Positions 35,023 to 46,742 of a DNA stretch of 64,000 nt are shown here, piece by piece. The stretch comes from Endothia cerciana (Eukaryota > Ascomycota > Sordariomycetes > Diaporthales > Cryphonectriaceae): positions 434,001 to 498,000 of the forward strand of contig JALRMH010000025.1 of assembly GCA_026119935.1 (NCBI GenBank), read 5' to 3'. Positions within the stretch are counted from its first letter, which is position 1. The number at the start of each line of letters is the position of its first letter. The notes under the pieces were generated by a model, which was not told where the DNA came from, made no database searches, and saw only the letters and a program-made list of their open reading frames with translations. The position numbers were made by a program, and so were the translations under genes.

Positions 35023-36037
35023 CCCCCTCGAACGCTACCCTGTTGCCCACGCTGGACTGCCGCCTCCGGCCGGCCAGGTCCTCGGCGAGCCCTCGAGGCC
35101 TCTTGCAAGTGCTGAGGCGTAGTGGCATCCTGTCAGACCCAGCACTAATGAGCTGGTACACGACAGGCTCCCATGGCCAACGTCACCCAAGTAAGGCTTT
35201 GATGCTCTCGTAATCTCGAGTTTGGAAAGAAAAAAGAAGAAAAAACAAAAAAAAAAAAGTGACGGTTTCCCTCCGGCCCTGAGATTGACTGCGAGAATTG
35301 GAGATGATGCAAGCACCACTGTACAATACCCACTAGATAACAAAAGAGACGCAGGTAACATCTCAAACTCCGACATCCGGTTCCAGCCCACGGGACGGCT
35401 GCTGATGTCTCACCCTCCAGACAGCCACGGGCGTAGCTCTCACCGGAAATGGCTAGGGGGTTCGATGTTGATGGCATTAACGAGCCTCACTCACAGGGAT
35501 CCTGCGGTGGACGTGGTCCAGACTATGAGAATGACACTGGAGGGGAATCCATGCTGCGGGACTGGCCCTTCTTCGGCCCTCCAACCGGGTTTCTTGAATC
35601 GAGGACGCTTCACATAACTTGCAACTTTACGCCCTGTGGATCTCCTGTGCAAGGCAGGTCGCGTCCGGAAGCAGACGCAGATTGACAGCCATGCCCTTTC
35701 GGAAGCCCCTCCCACTACACCTCGACCCTGCCGTCCCTCCTCAGCACTTCCACAGCGAGCCATGATCTTCGCAATCCTGTGAGTGAGTACGACGAAACAC
35801 TTGGCAGGGTGGTTTGAACAGACCTTGTAGGCTAGATCAGGTTTATTCCATAACACAAGGAAAGGAGCCTTCCGTGAGATACAAATTTCAAGAACGCCAT
35901 GCTCATGCAGTCATCCGGCCATCATTCCCCACCCATCTCGAAAGTAGCTGTTGTTCTACCTGACGCTCTAATTTTGCTCTCGATCATTCAGCAATCCCGC
36001 ATGTCCCGCGCCAAGACCACCACGTTGGCGTCTCTAC
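35023..36037. other. Intergenic, no supportable gene
   Basis: The CorA-like 5' flank and POM152 3' flank. Purine-rich sequence (A/G) lies at 35224-35260. Open frames lack motifs. Confidence 0.5.
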
Positions 36038-39000
36038 TCAGTACGTCAACATCTTGCCCTCCGATCTGCCCTCGACCTGCTGCGTCGAGAACGCGCAGTG
36101 CATATCCTTGATCGATACCACCTCGTACGTGCCCTCCTGGCTCGCCCTCACCACCTTGCTGTACTCATAGCTGATGTCGTGCCTCGTCTCTAGTACCTGG
36201 CTCCGCTGGCCCTTGCGCGCGTTCGTACTGCGCGTGTACGTGAACTCGAATGGTGGCGTACCCGTGAAGTCGAATACAATGTCCACTTCGCCGCCCTCGT
36301 GGATGTCCGACCGGACCGTCCTTCCCTTAGAAATCCGCACGGTCGGGAAGGGGTGGATCGTTTTGCTGATGTTGACGGCGGCCTGGCACTCGGAGGCCCT
36401 ATCACTGATAGATGTGATGGTAAACTCACCGGCGGTCTCAGCGAGCCGCTTGAAGTTTGTCGTCGGCTCCTTGACCTGGCGCTGCGTGCCACCGAACGTA
36501 TACACGATTTCAAACGGTGGAGTGCCAACGAGTGTGTACGAGAGACGCTCACCGATGCAGTATTCCTTTCGTTGGTCGAGTGGGTAGATGGAGGGGGCGT
36601 CGTAGAGCTGGACCTGGACGAAGGGCCCGCCCGCCTCGTAGGTGCGTCTGCACCCGCGGGCGTCGCTGACTTGACGGATGCGGACGTGTTGGCCACCAAG
36701 TCTCAGGTATTCTCTTGGGATCTTGACCTGAGACTTCTCTTTCTCCAAGCCCTCGACGCGGACAGTCTCTGTGCTCGCACCGCTGTCGTGCTTGATTTCG
36801 AACACCACCGTCCAAGGTGCTGAGCCGGAGAACTCAATCGCCACCGTGTCTTCGACATCTTGATCTGCCAGACAGCTCTTGTACGTCTGGCCCGGTTTGG
36901 CGAACTTCGCCGTGGGCTTCGGGCTGACCTTCTGCTCGAGCACGATGCGGTTGAACTTCTTGTTGTCGTCGTATAGACTGTCAGACAGGGCAGAAAAGTC
37001 GTAGGTGTACATCCCGGCCCTTGAAGTGTCCATTTGGATGGTAGCCTTGCTGAGGGCAGCATCAAACTGCTTTCTGTTGATCGCCGAGTTTCCACCAGCC
37101 GCCTTGTGTCTGACCTCGTACTCAACGTGGTATGGGGGAGAACCTGTGGAGAATTAGATGATCTGCGTCACTCGAAAGATCCCTGCGCGAGGAGGGCTTA
37201 CCGATGAGGCCGACTTCGAAACCGTCCATGTCTCCTTCGCACACATCGTTCTTGATGTATGCACCGCGTCCCTCGTGGATGCTGGGAGACTGCAAGAGAG
37301 TGATGCTGGGCCTGGGTAACCAGTCCACCTCAAATCGCGCCGCCTTGGGATCGACAGTGCCGTGGCACTGCATGTCATGTACATCCATAATCTCGTAGGT
37401 ACCGCGTTGTGTGACTTTGATGTTGTCATTGCCAGAAGTGAGGGTCTTGCTGACGATCTTCGCGTTCGGGCCCTCATCCAGGTTCTTGTAGGCAACGGTC
37501 CACGGGCCTTCTCCACTCAGACGGACGGGAAGGTCGACCTTGGCATCTTCGATCTCCATTGTCTTGAACTTTCCGTCCACACGCCCAAACGCGGCCCGTG
37601 GCCGCTGGCGTCGGACGGCGATCTTGCGCTCATCCTTGAGAAAGATACGGCAGCCTGACGTGTCCTTAACAGCGACCAGGGACACAGAGTACTCCCCGCC
37701 TGACGAGAGCTTTGATGTCTTGATCGTGTAGACCCTGTCCTGGATACCCCCGGCCTTGAACTGCTTCCTCCTGCCGTCGTGAACAAGCTCCCATTCCAGG
37801 GTGAAGGGCGCTTCTCCGGAGGCGAAGACAACGTCAAACTCGACCTCTTCCTCCAGGCAGACGGTGACCGGCTTGGCTGCCTTCTGTATGAAGGCCGAGG
37901 CCACTGGTTTCACCGTGGTCTCCAGTGTCATATCCGGTCCGGTGAGTGGCTGCCCTGAGTAGATGGCATCGCTGATTTCCTTGAAGACATACGTGTGTGT
38001 GCCGGCCACCGTGGGGATGAGCTCCTCCTGGTGCCTCATACTGCGAGTTGTGAAGCTCTTCCTCTCAAGGGCTCCGTTGTGGATGGCGTCATATTTGACC
38101 GTGAAAGGAGGCGTGCCGACAAAGTCAAAGTCCACAGCCACGCCGATAGAATTACCGGCACACTTGTCAGGAATGTCGGTCGAGCGGAGCACGAGATTCG
38201 GCTCCAGAGGGTTCAACAGGAGACACGAAACAGGCTCCTCTACCGCTCCCTCGCATGTACCAGAAGAGACTGACTTCAGGGTGTATAGTCCAGGTGCGGA
38301 AATCCAGGGTTGGTCTCTCGCGCTTCTCGCCTTGTACGAGTCGAACGACACGACTTCACCGTGGTCGCCGTTCTTTGTCAGGCTTTCAATTGGTGAGAAC
38401 TGCCAGCTGACGGTGTGAGCCGTGTCTTTTTGACCAGCAATGTTGAATTCGATGGGCAGCTTCGCAGACTTGCCCTTGGCGACCTTCACAGGGTTCCGCA
38501 GGTCACAACCCTGGATCCTAGCCGTCGGCCGTTCCTTCACGTTGAAGTCCTGCACAAGGTGCTTGGGCTTTGGGCGCATCTCCGGGTCATCTGCTGGCGA
38601 CTGGTACTTGACGATATTGCCGAACGCATCATGAACCTCGTCCACCGAGTACTGCCATAACCCCCCGGAGTTCATGGTCTCGTTCAAGCTGACAGTCACC
38701 TTCTGCGCCTTGGCCCACGACACGAAGGACTCGTCGTCCGGCATAACAAGGGCTGACGACCTAAGCGAGCCCATCAGGGGAGACGAGAACCCCTCCGGCT
38801 GCAGGCTCTGAAAGTGGAAGCTGCGGTCCTTGCCGTCGTTGATCGTGCGGCTGTAGTTGATCTTCAGCGGCGGGGTGCCTACCACCTCCAGTGCCAGGTC
38901 CGAAAGATCCCCCACGCAGCGGTCAGAGGACGGCGAGGCGACGATGCGAGCTTTGGGGCAAGGCACCACAAAGGTGTTCTGCGTCGGCCTTTGGACCTCG

Positions 39001-39908
39001 AGCTTGTACTCGTCGAGGACCTTGGCCAACCGGTAGGCACCAGGCTTCTTGACTGGCCAATCAAACCTGGCATCTGCCATTTCCGGATCGCTCTCCTGTC
39101 TCTTGACCAGCTTCTTGATCGCCTTGATCTGGTCCTTGGACAGCTTGAGGGTCTCCTCGCTGTTCGTCTCGAGATCGGTACGGATGACCTCGATCTCGAC
39201 AGGCACGGTTGCGTTGAAGTGGATAGGCAACGTGACCTTGCGATCGCCGCCCAGGCAGTAGGCGTTGCCATCAGGGTTCAGTACCGCTGTGCCCTCGGGC
39301 AGGATGTTGATGATCTGTTTCCCCAGGATGAGGGAGGCATTCTGGGTGACGCTGGACACCTTGACGTATTGTTCCGATATAGCGACCTCGCGGTCCCAGA
39401 AGACCTTCAGGAAGGCCACAACCGCCGGCCCAAAGGGAAGGCCGATGTTGAGCATGACCAGCAGGTCGAAGACAGCATGGAGGAGAAAGGCGATGGTGCA
39501 GGCCAGCTGTGAGAACTCCAGCCACGGTATCCTGAACTCTGGCAAGCCGAATATGTAGACGAAATCGATGAAGATCCATTTCATGACCAGCCACACGGAC
39601 TCGCTCTCGTCCTCGACGACCATGAGCCAGTCATAGAGCTTCCATGCCAGGAGGGCAGCATAGAGGCCGAGGGCGTAGAAGCGCTGTGCCGGCGCGTCGA
39701 GGACGTGGAGGGGTATGACTGGGTTTGTGGAGTATTGGGATGGCGGTGCCAACGGCGCTTGAGGCAGCGGTGGTTGTGCTGGCTTTTCGGGAGCTGGCTG
39801 AGGAGGGTCCGCCGGCGTGCCGCTGGGCGCGGGCGGTCGCCTGCCTCTTAGGTTCGTAGCTGGGGTCGCGGGGAAGCCCCCCACTACCCTTCGCGGTGTG
39901 TCATTCAT
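36038..39908 (-). CDS. POM152: Nuclear pore membrane glycoprotein POM152
   Basis: Two exons (37202-39908 and 36038-37143) with a 58-nt intron give 1270 aa, near the length of yeast Pom152. It is an integral pore-membrane protein that forms the lumenal ring of the nuclear pore. The N-terminal 70 residues are Pro-rich and cytosolic. Hydrophobic segments follow at about 77-97 (FYALGLYAALLAWKLYDWLMV), 105-123 and 133-155. The rest is a chain of Ig-like repeats, each with a variation of GTPPFxxxY (GTPPLKINY, GTPPFTVKY, GTPPFEIVY, GTPPFEFTY) and ASGEAPFTLEW or SGEGPWTVAY, typical of the lumenal part. The long antisense open frame at 38814-39512 is a shadow. The start at 39908 (MNDTPRRV) precedes the Pro-rich part as expected. 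Confidence 0.95.
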
Positions 39909-41122
39909 AGCATCACCGTCGGGAGGTGCAAGGCTGTCTGCTCGTGGGCGGAGGTGGTGGTATGGGTAAGCTCGCGGCAGCTGATATCTGGAGGAGGAAC
40001 GCGCGGTCAGTCGAGACTTGCCCGGCGCGACGGTGAAGCTGGGCTGGGACGTGGAGGTAGGCCTGCCTGTCCTGCTAGGTCATCATATCGTGAAGGAGAG
40101 GCAGTCTTGCAAATCTTCCGCTCGTCAGGCCGTCCTCGCTGCTGGGGGGCAGACACACCGTTCCGTTTTGTCAAGGCTGAGCGACGTCGCGTGCCCGAGA
40201 TCTGCAGAAAGACAGACGCTCTGTCTCTGGAGGTTGCCAAAAGTCTTATTGGCCGACCCGCGGTCAACAACGCGCTTCTTGGCCCAGGCCAGGAAAATCC
40301 AGCAGGGTAACGGTCGCTAGCAGGGGTTCCAGGTAGCGGGTCTCTATCCCCCCTGACATAGCTGCTGATTGGACCTGTTGAAAGGCTTGCCTGCCGGCAC
40401 GAGACAGACTTCAGACGTTGAGTTTCACCTGCCATATTCCATCCAGCCTTAGAACCTCATAACCCTTTCAAAGGATCCCTTCTTCAACCTCAGCTAGCTG
40501 TTCTTTACTGAACCAGCCGGGATAGAGTAACATCAGATCATTGATGCGTCCCCCCAGATCATGTCCCCATCTGGAACTACTTTGTCCAAGTATACCCTGA
40601 TGTCTGTCTAGACTTTTCACACGTCTCACCGATATCTTCATGCCCTCAGTGAGCGAGCCCACATAAACGAAGTCAACCAGAGCCTCAATCTCAGGCCACC
40701 TCCAGACTCATACCACAAACCACCCCCCCCCCCCCCAAAAAAAGAATTATAATAATTCAATATGGCATAAGACGTTCGAATCTCAGCATGATGCTCGGGA
40801 GAGCAGGAACCACCCTCTGCTCTGCTCTTCCTATGACTTCGAAGTGAGCTCAGAGGCGGGTGTGCTGCTGTGTACAGCCGGCCTGCCACCTTTCTCTCGC
40901 CTCAAACCCGCTTGACATATTTTTGCCTTTCTCTGCAAACCCATCCCATATCAGCTAGCCATCTGGAAAACCAGGCTCTCACTGCAGCAGCTCATCAAAA
41001 CCTGAACTCCCTCCCTGGCTCCTTTTGCTGAGAACTATCTGTCTCGCCGTGATCCCAATAACCCTCCTCCATTCCTCACCAACACCCAAGCTGAGACCAA
41101 CCAGCAAGGGGGCCCCATCAAC
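39909..41122. other. Divergent promoter region of POM152 and the UCH gene
   Basis: 1.2 kb with a 14-C run at 40723-40736 next to an A run. No gene is seen; overlapping 60-140-codon frames on both strands have no motifs. Confidence 0.55.
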
Positions 41123-41576
41123 ATGCCCCCACCACCTGTTCGGCGCGCACTGCTGCCGCGTCACGCAGCAAACAAAGCATCTGCCAAGATCTCCGAGGTC
41201 GCTACACGGGAGAGGAGCCCTGAGATACCTACCGGCCCTGGCGCCGACCTGCTGGGTGAGGCCTTGACGACCAACACTGCCAATGATGACCAGGACAACT
41301 GGAAGGCGTGGGTCGAGATCGAATCAGAGCCAGTGAGTGGTCTTCCCCCATCCCCCCCCCCACACCCCAAAGGAAGAAGAAGAACCCAAGCCGTAAAGAA
41401 TCCCAGCTGACAAGATCCGCATAGGCCTTCTTCAGCGGCCTGCTCCGCGATCTGGGTGTCAAGGATGTCAAGGTAGCCGAGATGTTCGGCGTCTCCATGG
41501 AAGACGTCCAGCTCCTACCGTACGTACACCCGCCGACCACGTCTCACCCACCTACCTATACATACATCCCCCTCCT

Positions 41577-41634
<58 letters not shown>

Positions 41635-42668
41635 GCTCCGGGTTCCTAAACAATAACACCATGCGCACCTTCCAGGCAGCCCGTCCTGGGTTTCGTCTTG
41701 CTCTGCAGGTACGCCAACGAGGACCAGGGGGACCGCCCCGCCGCGCCGCCGCCCCCGGGCCTGTGGTTCGCCAACCAGACCATGGCCAACGGCTGCGCGA
41801 CCGTCGCGCTCCTCAACATCCTCATGAACCAGCCCGCGGTGGACCTGGGCCCGGACCTGGCGGCCTTCAAGGCCCGGACCGCCTCCCTCCCCGCCCTGCT
41901 CCGCGGCTACCTCCTCGACAGCGACCGGCACATGCGGCAGGTGCACAACTCGTACGCGCGCTGCCTCGAGCACCTCAACGCCGACCTCCTGCTCTCCAAC
42001 GAGTACGAGGACTCCGGCGGCTGGCCCGAGGAGAATGCGGCGGCCGCCGGCGCCGGCGCCGGCAGCAATAAGTCCGCCCCGCGCAGGGGGGCCTCTTCCG
42101 GCACCAACAGGAAACGCAAGACGCCCTCCGCCCCGGCCAGCAGCGCCAGCGCCACCACCACCACCACCCGCAAGAGGAAGCGCCGCGCCGCGGACGAGAA
42201 CGCCTGCCACTACAAGGCCTTCGTGCACGTGGACGGCCAGGTCTGGGTCCTCGACGGGCTGGAGGAGAAGCCCGTGCCCCTGGGCCCCCCCGCGGCGGCG
42301 GACGGCGGCGGCAGCGGGGGGGGGGACGGGAACGCCTGGGTGCGGACCGCGCTCCGGGGGATCGCGGACCGGATGGCCGCGGCGGGGGACGACATGGTCA
42401 GCGTGCTGGCCGTGTGCGAGTCCCCGCGGCCGTCGCTGCGGCGGGAGCTCCTGGCCAACGCCCGCGCGCTGTCCGCGGCGTACGCCGCCATCCCGCCCGG
42501 CGCCCCGCGGCCCCCTCTGGACCCGGGCCGCCTCCTCCTCCCCCTCCGGCCTGGTGATCCCGACCCCGACCCGGACGGGCTGGCCAGGTACGGCCTCACC
42601 CCGGAGCAGGTCCGCGGCGGGGCGTCGGCGCCGGCGCCGGCGGCAGGGGGGGCCGGGGGGGCCGGGGC

Positions 42669-42699
<31 letters not shown>

Positions 42700-42867
42700 C
42701 TGCAGGCCGAGCAGGCGCGGATCGTGGGCGAGTACGCGCAGGTCGACGGCGAGATCGCGCGCGAGGAGGCGCTGTGCTCGGGCCGGAAGCGGGACTACGG
42801 GAGCGTCGTGCACACGTGGGCCAGGAAGCTCGCGGAGAGGGGCGAGCTGCAGGGCCTCGCGGGCTGA
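41123..42867 (+). CDS. UCH37/BAP1-type ubiquitin C-terminal hydrolase (peptidase C12)
   Basis: Three exons (41123-41332, 41425-41519, 41676-42867) give 498 aa. The acceptor at 41675 (TTCCAG) is preferred over a later one at 41708 because it adds QPVLGFVLLCRY, which relatives have just after the first helix pair. Cysteine-protease residues are all present: oxyanion Q136 and nucleophile C142 in WFANQTMANGCATVALLN, H280 in CHYKAFVHVDG, D295 in VWVLDGL; H and D are 15 apart, as in human UCH37. The C-terminus (EQARIVGEYAQVDGEIAREEAL ... WARKLAERGEL) looks like the UCH37 tail that binds proteasome or chromatin partners. An insertion of about 60 residues between C142 and H280 carries RKRKTP and RKRKRR, likely nuclear localisation signals. 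A (GGGGTC)5 repeat codes GVGVGVGVGV near residue 440. Confidence 0.88.
41584..41632 (+). repeat. (CT)24 microsatellite in intron 2 of the UCH gene
   Basis: A pure CT run of about 49 nt ends in TCAG, so it forms an extreme polypyrimidine tract in front of a decoy acceptor 41 nt upstream of the acceptor that fits the protein family. Its length is likely to vary between isolates. Confidence 0.9.
42670..42699 (+). repeat. (GGGGTC)5 coding hexamer repeat in the UCH gene
   Basis: Five exact hexamers code alternating Gly-Val between the catalytic domain and the C-terminal tail. Preceding sequence is Gly/Ala-rich. Confidence 0.85.
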
Positions 42868-44192
42868 ACGGGGCGGCCCCCCCCTGAGAGCCCGCGTGTA
42901 GGAAAGGGTCTTTTTCTCCGGGGCGATAGGCAGGCAGGCGGACGGGCGGACGGACAGACGGACAGACGGACAGAGAGGATCTTCCGGATGACAGGGGGAC
43001 CGGGCCAATATGGGACAACCCGATGGGCCTCTTGAAGCTGCTGGCCGTCCCCCCCCCCCCCTCCCCGTGACTATTGCATGTGCTTGCTCTTGCTCCTGCT
43101 CGGCCCCTTCCTCCCCTTCTGTCTTCCTCTCTCTCGCGCTGTAAGCTTTGCCGTTGCTGAGGCACGTCCTCCTCATCTGACCCCCCTCCCACCCGCTCCG
43201 GGGATGACCATGCACCTCTACGTAGATACTTCATATATATGGGTTACAAAACAAAACCGTGTGAGGCACCAAGAGGAATACGGTCCTCACCCTCTAGACA
43301 GTGTAGCAGACGTCATGCATGCATGTCCGACAAGAATTAAATCCATCTATCATATGTATTTCATACGGATATCTAATCTCTTCTCATCCTTGTCTTCCGT
43401 TTGCTTGACCACCGCCCCCCCCCCCCAGGCTTTATTAGTCATTCACGCGAGACCTCGTGGCATGTGGGTACCTCGATCCCTCGAGCTCCAAAAGAGGTGC
43501 CATGTATGACATCATCCAGCCCACAAAACGTCTGCCCTGATTGGCCGAACCGTAAGGCCCGACGCGAGAAAACGCGACGACGCGTCAAACGGAGGGAGGG
43601 TGCAACCTCAAGATTGAGGGGCACCATCCCCAACCTGCCCTCCCCTAGCTTCCAGAGCGCTCACCGGCCGCCCATTTCCCAATCTGTCTCGCCAATTCGA
43701 TTGGCGCATCCCTTACTCACCCCAATCTCCATAGTGTTCATACAATTTTTGTCCTCCAGGACATATTTCCCACCAGATAAGCAAGAAGAAAAAAAAAAAA
43801 AAGGCAGTCGTGCTGTGACAGTGGTTCCGGAACGCCGTCCAGGTTGGGTCAAGGGGGTCGGCTGGTGCGGGTAGGATTTTCTCAGGTGGCGGCCGGTCGG
43901 TCGGTCTCGTGCGTGTCATATTTTTTGGGCCCATCGGGGGTACCTGTGGGGTGAGGGTGGTGCATGCCGGTGTAAGATGCAATGGTCAGGTACAGGTCGG
44001 GATATGGTGTCGTGGGAAACCGTAGTGGTGTAGCAAGCTCCCTGGGGTGCTGATTGTGTGGGGGGCTCGTCGTGAGCCAGGTATCACGTACATAAGGAAA
44101 AACAGCGGGTGCCGGGCACGGTAGCCGGGCATGGCGGCGGCGACCAGGTCGTTTTGTTCGCAGGTTATCGAGCTGTTGGGGCCCCGGCCCCT
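42868..44192. other. Convergent spacer between UCH and Whi5/Nrm1-like genes
   Basis: Contains C runs at 43049-43061 and 43415-43426, a CGGACAGA-type tandem at 42934-42975, an A run at 43790-43802 and an ACGCGT at 43580-43585. No gene is supported. Confidence 0.5.
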
Positions 44193-45460
44193 TTAGATGG
44201 CCTGGTCAAATGCGAGGTGTCTCCTGGCCACGCTCCGCGGCGTCTTTGCAGAGCCCAGGGGAACCGGGGTTCTCCACGTCTTCTGGGCTGGGCTGGGCGT
44301 CATGTTCAGGTAGTCCGCAAAGTTGAACGCCTGGCCCGGCGTGTGAGGGAACATCGGGTTGTCCAGGTTGGGCGTGGCCATGGCCTGGGGGGTGAAGCCG
44401 AGGTGCTTCGGGGGTGGTGTAGATGGCGTCTCCATCTGGCTCCGCGGCGGGAGGCCGGCAGGTGTCGGTGACGACATCATGTACAGCAGCAGCTCCGCCC
44501 CCTCGTCCCTCGGCTCAAACCTCCCGCCGTTCCTGTCTGCACTGCGCGGGGCGAGGCGGCGGTTCCCCATGACAGGGGTGGTGGGCAGCGAGGACTTCGC
44601 CGTCCCGGTGATGTGAAACGAGTGGGACGGGAGGAGGTCGTCGTCATCCTCGTCGGGGGCGGCAAAGTTGTGGACGGTCAGGCTCCGGTCGAGCCGGGTG
44701 GAGGACGGGAAGAAGGACACGTCTGGCCCGGCCGAGGTCTTGAAGTGTGGCTGCCGGCGGGGCTTGATGGGGGAGGACTGTGCCAGGCCGTGGCGGCTGT
44801 CGCTCCAGGAGACGTGGTGGCCCGGGAAGGACTTGTGTGCCGTAGGGGAGAGCCTGTAGCGCTTGGCGGGGCTCGAGGAGAGGTTGAGGTCGTGGTCGAA
44901 GCTCGAGAGGTACGTCCGCTTGCGGTGGCCGCTGCTCCCGTTGCTGGAGCCGACGGCGTCGGAGAACAGGGGTGCCTTCAAGGGCGAGCTCATCAGGGCC
45001 CTTGTGGGATAGGGCAGGTCGGATGCGCTGGAGGAGGAGTCGGACAGGATCTCGCCGTCGGCCAGGCGCTTGCGTCGTATGGCGGCCTTGTGCTGGCGGA
45101 GCTCTTCCTCGTACTTGGGCTCGATCACGTCGAGGGACAGGTCCTCCCAGCCCCGTTTCGTCTTGAACTGTGCCAGGGCAAGGCGGCTCTGGAGGCGGCG
45201 GGCCATCTGCGAGGGGGGGGGAGGGAGACACGGGGGCCCATGGTCAGCGGTTTACGAGGCTCGGCCGGGCAAGGGGGTGATCGTGTCGACAGGTGTGTCG
45301 ATGGATGGGGAGATGTGTGTGGGTTAAGGGAAGGAGGAAGAGGCTTCATGTTCCTTACCTTGCCCACTTCTGCCCTCTTGAGGACCTTGTCAGCCACGGC
45401 CTCGGGCTGCTTCTTCTTCTGGGACGGCGATGCCATGCTTTTTGATCTGGACATTGACAT
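44193..45460 (-). CDS. Whi5/Nrm1-like G1/S transcriptional repressor
   Basis: Exon 1 (45359-45460) and exon 2 (44193-45206) join in phase 0 across a 152-nt intron, giving 371 aa. Three in-frame ATGs (45460, 45454, 45436) make the start uncertain. Near the N-terminus the join creates KMARRLQSRLALAQFKTKRGWEDLSLDVIE; the pattern RLQ-RL-A-KV/KTKRGWE-L matches the short motif by which fungal Whi5/Nrm1 proteins bind SBF/MBF. The rest is disordered with many SP/TP sites (TPTPAG, ETPSTPPP, NMTPSPAQ), as expected for a protein released by CDK phosphorylation, and a basic HRKRTYL stretch. No other domain is present. The call rests on one short motif plus composition, so a different nuclear regulator is possible. 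Confidence 0.6.
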
Positions 45461-45465
45461 TGACC

Positions 45466-45495
45466 GGGCTGGGCTGGACCGGGCTGGGCTGGTCT
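45466..45495 (+). repeat. Degenerate pentamer array, six units, abutting the Whi5/Nrm1-like start
   Basis: Units GGGCT, GGGCT, GGACC, GGGCT, GGGCT, GGTCT end five nucleotides upstream of the first candidate start codon, so on the gene strand this is leader sequence. Confidence 0.7.
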
Positions 45496-46190
45496 GATGG
45501 GATGGTCGTCAAAGGAGCAGATAGGGACCTGTTCTGGCCAGAGGGAGGGAGACCAGGGCGGAGTTGGGGAGGAGTTGCCAGGTGGGTTTTGGTTTGGAAT
45601 TCGGATCGGGGTAATGGGGGCAGGGCGGTGCTGCTAAAGCCCTGAGCTTGAGCCCTTAGCAGGGCAGAGGAAAATTGCCCGGGTTGCGGTTGGCCCCTTC
45701 TGCCGGTGAGACGCCCTCTAAGTCGAGACTCGCCGGCGCCTAGCGTTCAGCAGGCAAGGCAGCCCAGCGGGGATATGACGGGGAGGCGGGTTGGAAGAAA
45801 GGGAGATTCGGTGATGCCTTTTTTTTTGTTTTTCTTTCTCTTCTCTTCTTCTTTTCCTTTTCCTTTTTTTTTTGTTTTTTTTTTTTTTTTGTTTTGTTTT
45901 CTTGTTTTGCTTTCTTTCTTTCTTCCTTCCTCTTGCTTCCCTTCTCAGGGTTGTTCTGGTGAGGTCTGCAGCAGGCCCGAGAGGACAGGATTTTTGCAGA
46001 GGAACCAAAACGAGGGTTTCGGGCAAAGAAGGGGAGATTGTTGGTTAGGGTGAAGGGTTGTGGGCTGGAACCGAGATCCTCTCTCCGTGCATTCCAATCC
46101 TGTTGGCAGGCCAGGCTTGACCTCGGACTGGGCTAGAGCAGGCTGGGGCCTCGGCGCAGGGCAGATAGCCAGTGGGCGACGGGCCAACGC

Positions 46191-46230
46191 AGATCAGATC
46201 AGACCAGGTCAGGTCAGGCCAGGCCAGGGA
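46191..46230 (+). repeat. Degenerate pentamer array, eight AGRYC units
   Basis: Units AGATC, AGATC, AGACC, AGGTC, AGGTC, AGGCC, AGGCC, AGGGA. The units change in an orderly series. On the other strand they read CTGAT, CTGGT, CTGAC, CTGGC, the same CTGRN family as the arrays at 16834 and 45466, in inverted orientation. Confidence 0.7.
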
Positions 46231-46711
46231 CAGTCGGGCTGGACTGCGTGACCTGACCGATAGAAATGGTCGCACGGGCTACGGTCTCACCCGTCTGGAA
46301 CGCAGCAACCAGGCCAGTCCGTGCTGTGCTGTGCGGTGCAGGCGTGGCGTGGTGCAGTTGTGGTGTAGTGAGTGTAGTGGTGGTGCGCTTTGCAGGGCAC
46401 GGAGAGGTTCCTCACACCCCGGGTCGGGAAACCGGTATGTACCATCAATTGCAAGGGAAGAGAGTGATAGGTAAGGAGAAAGAAGCAGCAACGCACGACA
46501 CATGCACACCCGCACCAACGACCAACCCTGGAGCAGCACGCAGCAGGCACGTATAGGGTGGGTGGGTGGGGGGGGGGGGGGGAAAGCCGGGGGGGCCAGG
46601 GTTCAGCAACCGCCCGTCCACTCAGGTCTCGCCGCCGGGTAAGCTGCACGAGGAAAAATGCCCCATGCTTTATTTAGACCCTTTACTATAATACGCAGTG
46701 AGGATGATCGT

Positions 46712-46712
<1 letters not shown>

Positions 46713-46742
<30 letters not shown>
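46713..46742 (+). repeat. (GAT)10 trinucleotide repeat
   Basis: About ten perfect GAT units in non-coding sequence. Confidence 0.85.

Noticed and set aside
41515..43215. 566-codon minus-strand frame
   Set aside because: Antisense to the UCH gene, with CT-microsatellite-derived RERERE and Gly/Arg runs; a composition shadow.
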